Part shown: piece by piece, positions 24,233 to 33,106 of the stretch
How positions within the stretch are numbered: position 1 is the first letter of the stretch
Layout of the letters: each line of letters opens with the position of its first letter
Assembly: GCA_025094145.1 (NCBI GenBank)
Contig: JALLLS010000037.1
Span: 264,354 to 328,353 of the forward strand
Length of the DNA: 64,000 bases
Source of the DNA: Spinellus fusiger
Taxonomy: Eukaryota; Mucoromycota; Mucoromycetes; Mucorales; Phycomycetaceae
Direction: 5' to 3'
Notes under the pieces: generated by a model
What the model was told of the DNA's origin: nothing
Database searches by the model: none
Seen by the model: only the letters and a program-made list of their open reading frames with translations
Program-made: the position numbers and the translations under genes

Positions 24233-24860
24233 TGTGTTCCAACTTCAATCCAAAGATTCTCTATGAATTGGTCAACATGAGTAGTATGCTGTGACATTCA
24301 GAATACTCTATGAAAGCTTGAGTGCACACAAGTACCATAGTACATCCCTGTATCATCTCACTGATTGGTCATAACAACAAATCAACCTTCTAAGCTCAGT
24401 GTACTATCAGACACTTAACAAGAGCCATCTTCATTAATAATCCTAACAGAACAATATTGACCTATCAGAGTCAATTGAGTAAAGACTCATAATAATTCAT
24501 GGTTTTAATAATGGAGTGCTTATCCCAGGAACCAACCATAGGGTTGAATCTAATAATACTACAACTAAGTAAAACATATGAGCCAACCATAAGGTGGCAG
24601 TTATTAATACTACCATAAGGTAGTAATATAGACACTGACCATAAGGTCAAAGAGAGTGAATTCTACCATAAGGTAGAATGTCCCCACCAACCATTTAGTT
24701 GTAATTGTGAAGCAGCCATAAGGTTGACTATCATAACTACCATAAGGTAGAAGCCACTGAAGGATAAGCACCCACCAAAAGTATAAATAGTGAACCTTTC
24801 TTTACTCAATAAAAATTATCTTTGTTCAGTCTCATTAATCTACCTGTCCAAACAATCTCA
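24233..24860 (+). mobile_element. LTR-A copy 1 (628 bp)
   Basis: TG...CA ends (TGTGTTCCAACTTC ... AACAATCTCA), a TATA box (AGTATAAATAG, about 24780) and CAATAAAAA about 30 bp after it fix the sense. U3 holds a row of about eight short palindromes with core CCATAAGG (24535-24755). No duplication flanks it: left is the gag-like relic, right a LINE reverse transcriptase, so recombination or deletion has joined different loci here. Confidence 0.85.
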
Positions 24861-26143
24861 TGGGGTGACCCCCAAAGATCATCCTGAGACATGTGTCTTG
24901 GGCCTTGTCCAGAGACTTGGCTTGCTTGGCTGTGAAGTAGGTGATGGCCAGGCCATACTCAAACTTGGGTCTGATGAACTGCCTGTACAGGTGCAGAGAG
25001 AGAAGCTTTGGGAACCCAGAGGGACTCAGACCAAGAGAGGAGAGAACACACATGCTACTCAGAGCAGAGGCAGAGTTGCAGGACAGAAGAAGACCAGGAT
25101 CAATGGCTCCTTTGCTTGAAAAGGGCACTCCCAGATACACAAATGAAGCAGCCAGTGGGATGGGTGTAGAGTACAGTGAGTACCTAGATGCTCCTGACAA
25201 ATGACTAGAGGCAAAGTCCAACACAACACACTTCAGGGGATTCCACCTGTATCCTAGCTCCAGGGAATGCTGCTCAGCAGAATTAAGTATCACAGGCATG
25301 GCCTCAGGGGTAGCAATGATGGCAACATCATCTGCAAACAAAAGTGAGTTAATGATGTGTCCTTCAACTATACTTGTAGATGGCTGTGAGAAGACTGTAG
25401 AACAGAGAGCACCAGCAGCACAAAGAGCAAAGGGAAGACTGTTGATGTACACAGAGTACAAGTGGGGAGACAGCACCGAGCCTTGGAGAACACCAGTCAA
25501 TGGATGAAAGGGAAGAGAAGTAGTGCCTGACAGCAAAACCTCAACTTGCACCTTGTCAAACAGACTCTGGAGCAGAGCTAGTAGAGGATCTGATGCCTGG
25601 GGATGCAATGCATTCCAGACAACAGACCTGTCTACTGTGTCATATGCAGACTTGATGTCCAGGAATGCCAGCACTGGAGGTTGCTTTTAGACACGTGTGT
25701 TGATGGACAATCTTGTGAAGACAGAGGACTTGATCCAGGGCACTCCTCTGGACTCTGAAACTGCCTTGAGCAAGATCAAGCATTGAGGACACCTCATGCA
25801 GCACACCAGCCAAGCAGTACTCCATGGTCTTTCTCAAGATTGAGGTAAGACTGATGGGTCTGTAGTTCCCAGGGTCAGAAGCATCACCCTTCTTGTAGAT
25901 AGGCACCACCTGTGCCACACGCCATGCCAAGGGAGCAGAGCCCCACTGCCAACACAGACAAAACAGAAGAGCCAGAGCAGGAGACACCAGACCAGCAACC
26001 AGATGCAGCATTTCAGCCCTCAGGTGGTCAACACCAGGAGCCTTTCTTGTAGGAAGACGTTTGAGAGCCAACTCTACTGAATGATTGTCAAATGGACAAG
26101 TGTAATCTATAGCAGCAGCAGAAGTGAGTGACACTGTTGTCCA
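24861..26143 (-). pseudogene. LINE-A reverse transcriptase fragment
   Basis: Minus-strand reading gives RT blocks in order: LPTRKAPGVDHLRAEML, VVPIYKKGDASDPGNYRPIS, the motif A AFLDIKSAYDTVD, GVLQGSVLSP (motif B), NSLLFADDVAI (motif C, FADD intact), then a thumb region ending FGGHPMR at the LTR-A border. A frame break lies at about 25680. Both ends are cut off, by LTR-A and by LTR-B. It is the same LINE family as the copies at 28-37 and 51-56 kb, but a distinct subfamily by sequence. Confidence 0.9.
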
Positions 26144-26526
26144 TGCTAGACACTGTCCTGTCAAATAGAGTAATACTATTGGCTGCACATGTCTTCCCTT
26201 TTTGGAACACATATTATCCTGTGTGGATACACACAGATAATATAATATAATTAATAAGATAAATGCTAATGCAATATAGTGTCTTGGCTTAACATGTTCA
26301 CTGTGAAGAGAACATAAAGCCAAGACATGTATGTGCAATTGTACACTGTAGAATTTAGTATAAATAATCAAGTGAATTCAATGAATAAACATTATATTCT
26401 ATCTTCTCTTTTATTCTTCCTCTTTGATCTACATGGGCTTCAGTCCAAACCAAGAACCACTAGCTATTCCACTCTGTGCACATACCTCCGGGCTTAAAAT
26501 TATTGTATACAAATTAGGGAACGACA
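26144..26526 (+). mobile_element. LTR-B copy 1, ending 12 bp before tRNA-Val
   Basis: 383 bp, TGCTAGACACTG ... GGGAACGACA, the same length as the copy at 38915-39297. A TATA box (AGTATAAATAAT, about 26358) and GAATAAACATT give plus sense. It contains a long hairpin (arms starting GTCTTGGCTT, about 26280-26330). Its 3' end lies 12 nt before the first base of tRNA-Val. The left side abuts LINE-A without a duplication. Confidence 0.85.
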
Positions 26527-26538
26527 ACTGTACAGTCT

Positions 26539-26611
26539 GGTTTCTTGGTGTAGTTGGTTATCACGTCTGTCTAACACACAGACGGTCGCCAGTTCAAGTC
26601 TGGCAGAAATC
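26539..26611 (+). tRNA. tRNA-Val (AAC)
   Basis: 73 nt. The acceptor stem GGTTTCT/AGAAATC, a four-pair D stem, anticodon loop CTAACAC with anticodon AAC, variable loop CGGTC and T arm GCCAG-TTCAAGT-CTGGC all pair. A run of eight T residues follows, the normal Pol III stop. No intron. Box A is TGTAGTTGG and lacks the GCTCAG found in the LINE-targeted tRNAs. Confidence 0.95.
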
Positions 26612-26650
26612 ATTTTTTTCTGTGTGCTTGAAAACAGATCAATATACCTC

Positions 26651-27290
26651 CTACACACCCAAAGATTTTGGGATATATACTGAATATTCTTATGATTGGC
26701 TAATGTGTTTTAAAATGCTTTTTTTTTTGCTGTCTAAATGAGCTATTTCAAACTCTACCTGCCTGTTTTAGCAATCACTATTGACTTTGCAATTAAAAAG
26801 TATAGAAGTAGCTGTAAAGACAAGAAATAGAACAAGAATCTACTTAATATTACAACTCAGTCACTGCATTTATTGTTTAACATAATGTGTTAACTATAAG
26901 CCCATAGTATTTGCAGTATAACACTGCTTAAGAAAGATGTATTATAGAACACACTGAATTAACTCTAGTGGTCATTGTCTATAAAATAGAACCAAACTTA
27001 CTTATATTAAGAACTGTATAATCATTCATTGACTTAATATTCATAATCACTTCAACTAACTCATTGTAACTGTTCTCAACAATAGTACTTAATGAGAACA
27101 AGGTATTGTTTCTAATACTGGACTTTAGGCTCAAGCCAAATAGAGTGTGAGTTGTTTGGCTTGTGAGTTTGACTTGTAAATTTTGACTTGTGAATTTTAT
27201 GAGTAGAGGCTAGTATATACATCACCAGAATAAAGAAAGAAAAATTATTTGTTTTGATTTTCCCCTCCTTTTGTTATTTCCCACACTGCA
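26651..27290 (-). mobile_element. TIR-1 element, copy 3, truncated
   Basis: It starts with the TIR CTACACACCCAAAGATTTT at 26651 and runs in reverse along the 3' half of TIR-1, up to TTCCCACACTGCA where LTR-A cuts in. It lies 39 bp after tRNA-Val. Confidence 0.75.
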
Positions 27291-27918
27291 TGAGATTGTT
27301 TGGACAGGTAGATTAATGAGACTGAACAAAGATAATTTTTATTGAGTAAAGAAAGGTTCACTATTTATACTTTTGGTGGGTGCTTATCCTTCAGTGGCTT
27401 CTACCTTATGGTAGTTATGATAGTCAACCTTATGGCTGCTTCACAATTACAACTAAATGGTTGGTGGGGACATTCTACCTTATGGTAGAATTCACTCTCT
27501 TTGACCTTATGGTCAGTGTCTATATTACTACCTTATGGTAGTATTAATAACTGCCACCTTATGGTTGGCTCATATGTTTTACTTAGTTGTAGTATTATTA
27601 GATTCAACCCTATGGTTGGTTCCTGGGATAAGCACTCCATTATTAAAACCATGAATTATTATGAGTCTTTACTCAATTGACTCTGATAGGTCAATATTGT
27701 TCTGTTAGGATTATTAATGAAGATGGCTCTTGTTAAGTGTCTGATAGTACACTGAGCTTAGAAGGTTGATTTGTTGTTATGACCAATCAGTGAGATGATA
27801 CAGGGATGTACTATGGTACTTGTGTGCACTCAAGCTTTCATAGAGTATTCTGAATGTCACAGCATACTACTCATGTTGACCAATTCATAGAGAATCTTTG
27901 GATTGAAGTTGGAACACA
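27291..27918 (-). mobile_element. LTR-A copy 2 (628 bp)
   Basis: Same length as copy 1 and inverted to it. It carries the palindrome row at 27395-27615. Its 5' end joins LINE-B ORF1 at exactly the same base as copy 4 joins the duplicate ORF1 at 40026, so LINE and LTR were copied together at one of the two sites. Confidence 0.85.
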
Positions 27919-28479
27919 ACATCCAGTATCAAAGCCAAGGGTTCTGAGGAGCTTATGCACTTCTGGATGGTTCATGCATCTTCCACGGGGGATATACACA
28001 TAGTTGTACCCTTGTTCACCCACTGAGACAGTGAAGGCTCTTGTTGCAGCAGCAACACGTCTCTCTGAAGGCTGTGACCTCTTGACAGGAGCCTTGGCAT
28101 GTTTCTTGGCCACTGTGGCCCAAGAAGAGTCCTTGACAGTAGGCAGACCTTGTAGTGGATCAGTTGCTCTACTCTTTGGTGTCTGTGTTTCCTTTGGTGT
28201 CAGGACATTGGTGGGGGCTGGGACTGTTGGTGATGCTGCTGCTGCTTTGAGGGCACTGATCTCTGCCTCCAGAGCCTTGACTGTCCCTTGCAGTCTTGAG
28301 TTTTCTTCCAGGAGTCTCTCAAAAGCATCAAGCATTTGCTGCTGCTGGTGATTATGCTGTCTGACCTGAGCTATCTCAGCAGAGAGCAAAGTCAACACCA
28401 AAATAATGTCAGCTTGGGAGGGAGCAGCTGTGTTTTGCTGCAACTGCAGTAACTGTTGGTGGGTATTCCCAAAAGACAT
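27871..28479 (-). pseudogene. LINE-B ORF1 N-terminal half fused to LTR sequence
   Basis: From ATG at 28479 the frame codes 187 LINE residues followed by about 15 residues read from LTR-A before a stop (202 in total). It has a Gln-rich start, a coiled coil (MLDAFERLLEENSRLQ, TVKALEAEISALKA) and the conserved DSSWATVAKKHAKAP and GYNYVYIPRGR motifs of this LINE's ORF1, but it lacks the C-terminal RNA-binding half. The predicted protein is identical to the one at 39465-40073, with one synonymous base change. It is a truncated LINE gene; a retained function is possible but unproven. Confidence 0.7.
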
Positions 28480-28669
28480 GGTGTATCTACTGCTATTCAA
28501 GTGGTGTAGACCTGAAACTTGGACAGTAGGTGGGGAGGTGGGTGATGTTGATGGATGGATTGTGTTTTTTGATGGATGCAGCATTTTGGTGATGGATGGA
28601 TGATTTTCAAATTTGGATAGACTTACAATTTTGGTTTTCAAAAAAGTGTTACTTAGCAGAAAGAGAGAT
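27919..28669 (-). mobile_element. LINE-B 5' end, abutting tRNA relic
   Basis: 5' end of a LINE read on the minus strand. It begins at 28669 (ATCTCTCTTTCTGCTAAG) directly at the first base of the 15-bp tRNA relic. The 5' UTR has a run of CATC-type repeats. ORF1 begins at 28479 and the element is cut at 27919 by LTR-A. Confidence 0.8.
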
Positions 28670-28684
28670 GCCCATTTAGCTCAG
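28670..28684 (+). repeat. 15-bp tRNA 5' relic: target-site duplication of LINE-C
   Basis: GCCCATTTAGCTCAG equals nucleotides 1-15 of the tRNA-Ile at 37292 except for one base (A for G at position 5). It lies between the 3' end of LINE-C and the 5' end of LINE-B. The rest of the tRNA is missing. It is too short to be a gene, and it fits a duplication left by target-primed insertion. Confidence 0.75.
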
Positions 28685-28929
28685 GTTAAAGATTATTTTT
28701 TTATTAAAGGGGTATTTGTCACATGCTTCAAAAAGTAAAGTGACCCCACAGAAAAGAAATGAAAAGAAACAAAAAAACATCTAAGACTAAAAGATATAAA
28801 AATGCTAAACTACTTGACAGAAAACTCTAAACTACTAACTAAACTACTGTTCTGGAGGTCTTTCACCCAATGTGCACTAAATGGTTGTGGCAGTGGGGGA
28901 GAGCAACCAGGAAACAGACAGAAAAGGTT

Positions 28930-31900
28930 TCATTCTTGTAAAGACCTAATACTGCCACCAGAGGCCTGCCACAGAGATCCAGGAGACAAGTCCTCAGGAA
29001 AGAAACAGTCTGGGCAACATAGTGTTTCTATGTGCCAGAGCAAGGCAAGTAAGGTGGGCCACCACACAGGACAGGGGGCACCACAACATGTTGAAAGGCT
29101 GTTGAGGCAATGGTCAATAGGGTGAACCCCAGCAGAACAAACAGGCAGCAAAGACCACAAGGAGACAGGCACAAGAGAGCACTCCAGCAGGTGACAGTGC
29201 AAGGTGTGGTCAAAACCACAAGGACACTCTCTAGGCTTTCCAGGGAGCCACCCAAGATGCCAACAGACCAAATGGCTTCTCTCTGCTCTAGAAGCAGGCA
29301 CCAACAGAACAAGATCAATTCCCAACAAGGGGCAGCAGTGTTTGATCAACACCATGGTGGTGGTGGCAAGGAACAGGTCTAACTTATCTTGTCTGTACTG
29401 CTCAAAGAACAGCTTGAGCTGACTGTCTTTGGCAGGAACAGGGTCTGGCAGGGCAAGTTACAGTGGGTTCTTTACCAGATATGAACTCCTTCTGGCCATG
29501 GGCAGAGAGGCAGAGAGCAGGACAAGAAGACAAGAGGAAGGCAAGGACCAAAAATGCAAGGCAAAACGGGTCACCAGCACATTTACCCTATGCTTCATGG
29601 AGGGCATGTTGGTGATGTGCTTCAGCACTGTTGTGGACAAAGTTGGGTGGCCACCCACCAGGAGATGGAGACACCTGTCTTGGAGCCTTTCAAGGGCTTT
29701 GTACTCTGCTGCTTTCAAGTAAGAGATGGCCAGGCCATACTCAAACTTTGGCCTCACAAAAGTAGAGTAGATGTAGGAGCAGAGATGGAGAGAGAAACCA
29801 GCATGGTTCACACCAACCAGGTTCAGGATACCCATCACCTTTAGGACACCTGGGGACCAAGAAGAGACCAAGGAAGAAGCAGATAGACCTTTCTTGCCAA
29901 AAGGCAGACCAAGATACATCACCTCCTCTGCATGTGGAAGTGGCACACCATACAGAGAGAGGGAGAGGCCATGGGACGTTGAAGAAGTGGAGGAGGGATG
30001 GTTCAACACCACACACTTGCTAGGGTTCTACCTGTACCCAAGAGAGAACAAATGTTGCTCTGCCAGAGCCAGCATATCCTGGACAGACTGCTTGTCTCCA
30101 AAGACAGCCACATCATCTGCAAAAAGTAGAGAGTTTACCACCACAGGAGCAGGATCAGAGGCAGAGGGAAGGGACACACAGTGGGACTTTGAACCAGCAC
30201 CAGGAACCAGACAAAGCAGACCAGGAAGAGAGTTAATGTACACTGTGTACAACTGTGGACTCAGCACAGAACCTTGCAACACTCCAGTCACAGGTGAAAA
30301 AGGAATGGAAGAGTGGTTAGAAACTAGCACTGATATTGTTACCTCATCAAATATATGGGAAACAAAAGACAGGAAAGCAGTGGGAGCACCAGCAGCAGAA
30401 AGGGCCTGCCAGACCACATTTCTGTCCACCTTGTCATAAGCTGAGGATATGTCCAAGAGGGCCACAACAGGATAGTGGTGATGTAGAAGGAAGTATGCAT
30501 GCATCAGATCATGCAAGCACAGAGCCTGATCCATGGGACTTCTCCTGGGATGGAAACTACCTTGTGCAAGATCAGGCACAGGAGCATAATGGGACAATGA
30601 TGGGGCCAGGCAGAACTCCAACAGCTTTCTTATCACCAAGGTCAAGGAAATAGGCCTGTAATTTTCTGCCAATGACTTTTCACCCTTCTTAAAGATGGGG
30701 AATACTGCTGCATGTCTCCATAGACAAGGAGTGTAAGACCACTGCCAGCAGACTGTGAAGAGCAAAGAAATGAGAGGGGCCACCACTGAGCACAGAGGCT
30801 TGAGCATTTCAGCCTTGATATGGTCAGTACCAGGGGCTTTCCTGTTAGGGAGAAGCTTGATACAACAACCCACCAAAGCAGAGTCAAACATTGGAATGCC
30901 AATGGATGGCAAACCAAGAGCACCAGACACACCAGACACACCAGACAGAACCAAAGGGACACCAGGAAAACCAGGAGAACCAGGAGAACCAGGGGAGACA
31001 TCAGACAAGACAACAGGAACACCAGAAGATGGACAGCCACCAGGAACACCAGACACACTAGACACACCAGGGGGAGGAAGGGGAGCATAGGAGGAGAAGG
31101 GAAGGAGGGAAGTGAAAGGACCAGGAGGGGGAGGATGGGAGGAAGGAAGGATGTCACCACTATATACAGTTTCAAGATGGTCAGCCATCACCTTTACAGC
31201 AACAGCCAGACCATCAGGGTGGGAGAAGGAAAGAGTGGAAGTGTGGCACCCCTTGAGATGCTTAACCTTGGCCAAAGCCTTGGAAAAGTTTGTCTCAAGT
31301 GACTTGCAGAAATTCTGCCATGAGAGCCTCTTGGCTGCCTGTACAGCTGTCTTGAAAGAGACTTGTGCTGCCTTGTATTTAGACCACCAGTGAACCTTGT
31401 CAATGCCAGTGCAGTAGTGCCACTTTCTGTAGCACCTTTCCCTGTTGGCAGCAGCAGATTGTAGAGCAGGAGACCAGTACTTCTTCCAATAGGAAGGCCA
31501 AGGAGTCATGGTACCCAGAGCTGCACCCAGAGATAGGTAGATACACTCATTGAGTGAGTCATTGAGACTGTCAATGAGTGGGCAAGTAGGGGGAGTGGAA
31601 GAAGCAAGGGATTGTAGTTGGGTGCATAGGGGTCAGGAGAAGGAGGTGAATGTGGAAATGTACAGGTTGCATGGATCTTCTTCTTGTAGTCTTGATAGAT
31701 TCCAGAGGCATTGGGGGTGAATGAATGATGAAGGGGAAGATGGGGGAGAAGGGGAAGTAGAGGACATATCATAGTTGAAGGACAGGGTAAGCATATGGTG
31801 GTCAGAGCCAAGGGAGAGATCAGAAAAGATATTCATAGAAGGGAGGGTCATAGGGAAATTGCATAGAAACAGGTCAATGATACTTGTGCATGTGCAATCA

Positions 31901-32448
31901 TGCTGGAAACCATGCCAAGTAGCAGTGCCATAGGAAAGAGAAGAGTTCAACACAGACAGGGACTGCTCCTCAAGCCATAGAACCATGGCAGAGCCACAGG
32001 GAGACATCACTGCATCACTAGTAATGTTGCCCAGCCTTGCATTGAAGTCACCACACAAGATGGTGTTGGGGAAAATAGGAAGAGAAGAAAGGACAGACAC
32101 AAATTGAGAACGTGGCATAGAAGGGGGGAGGTAAAGGCATAGAAAACAAAGTGGTCCCACTTTCAAAGAAAGGGTATACTTGTTTGGAGAAGGAAGTTGG
32201 TATACAGGAAAAGGAAAGGAAGGAGACACCAGAGCAGAGACACCCATAGAGCCACAATTGGCAGAAGGAACAGGAGAGCCATACAGATGGAATTGCTCCC
32301 AGTCTGTAGGAAGACAAGCAGGGGGAAGAAGCTAGGTTTCTGTGATAAAAAGAATGGAGGAGGGGGGACAGTGGGACAATACATCATGCACAATGGTTGT
32401 CTGAAGACCATTGGCATTCCATAAACTTACCTTTATGGACTCACTCAT
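28930..32448 (-). pseudogene. LINE-C ORF2: endonuclease-RT, several stop codons
   Basis: Starts at 32448 (MSESIKVSLWNANGL), overlapping the ORF1 stop by ATGA. The AP-type endonuclease has LWNANG, ITET, CGDFNARLG and GSDHHML. The RT has APGTDHIKAEM, FKKGEKSLAENYRPIS, LLDISSAYDKVD, GVLQGSVLSP and LLFADDVAVFG. The C-terminal part has a Cys/His cluster (CPCGFDHTLHCHLLEC). Breaks: TGG to TAG after ITET (about 32334), a TGA near 31634, TGG to TAG after LGYR (about 30026) and a stop after KNPL (29458). Linker repeats rich in Gly/Ser/Pro/Val lie between the domains (30890-31080). Confidence 0.9.
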
Positions 32449-33065
32449 AAATTGAGATTGTTGTCATAAGTCATAGGGGTAAAGGAGGGGGAGGAGGAGA
32501 CTTCACTCATCTCATCATCACTGATAGAGAAGGCTTGGTCATGGTGGCAGACAGCATGGGCAGGGTTGGAGAGGATCTCCTTGAGGTCTTCCTCAGAGAT
32601 CCAGCCAACAGAAAGGAAGGACTTGGCCACAGAGGGGGTCAGGGGTGTGGAGGTGGGTCAGGGCCAGGATGCACCTCTTACAGTGCACTTCATGGGCCTT
32701 GTCTTCCAATTCCTCAGAAGACAGGTTAGCAAAGGCAGGGTCAGCCAGGTGCTTAGGGTCCAGGGGCTCAAAACCAGAGATGACCTTCACCTGAGCCTTC
32801 TCCAAAAGCTCAAGGACAGTGGGGGCATAGCCATTGTGTACCAACAGGCCAAGGACAGAGCGGGCAGGGAAACAAATGTCCAGCAGACAGGAGGGCTCCA
32901 GACCAAAGACACAAAGGCGGCAACAGACCTCTTGTCTGGTCATCTTTCTTGACCAGGGGATGTAGATATACTGATGTCCTGTGACATCAGAAGCCTCAGA
33001 AAAGGCATGGACATTGGCCTCAAACTTCCTTTGGGAAGTAGTATGGATGAACTGGTCAAACAGGG
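32445..33065 (-). pseudogene. LINE-C ORF1 C-terminal part
   Basis: Reads HQYIYIPWSRKMTRQEV, then FPARSVLGLLVHNGYAPT, GFEPLDPKHLADPAF and a Ser-rich ending. A frame change at about 32620 separates two pieces. This half matches the ORF1 C-terminus of LINE-F2 closely and likely binds element RNA. It is joined at about 33065 to unrelated LINE-D ORF2 sequence. Confidence 0.8.
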
Positions 33066-33106
33066 ACTAGCGGAAGGAGTGGAAGAAGGACTTGAGCTTG
33101 CTGTCC

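Larger units (their letters stand above)
28685..33065 (-). mobile_element. LINE-C, 5'-truncated copy with intact 3' tail
   Basis: Contains the C-terminal part of ORF1, all of ORF2 and a 3' tail (28685-28790) ending in A-rich sequence (AATAAAAAAATAATCTTTAA in sense). The tail is related to the tail of SINE-1. The 5' part is lost at about 33065, where LINE-D sequence begins. Only two CpG dinucleotides occur in 29401-30000. Confidence 0.85.

Noticed and set aside
24535..24755. CArG boxes (MADS-protein sites) in LTR-A
   Set aside because: The core CCATAAGG has only four bases between CC and GG; a CArG box needs six.
26144..26611. tRNA-Val as a primer binding site of an LTR-B element
   Set aside because: A primer site would be a short complement of a tRNA 3' end, whereas here a whole tRNA gene in sense orientation follows the LTR.
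28670..28684. Truncated tRNA gene made by random deletion
   Set aside because: The cut falls at the same tRNA position as the Thr relic at 38887-38903 and lies exactly between a LINE 3' end and a LINE 5' end, so a target duplication explains it better.
30755..31302. Plus-strand frames rich in Pro-Gly and Arg-Thr in the LINE-C region
   Set aside because: They are antisense translations of the ORF2 linker minisatellite.
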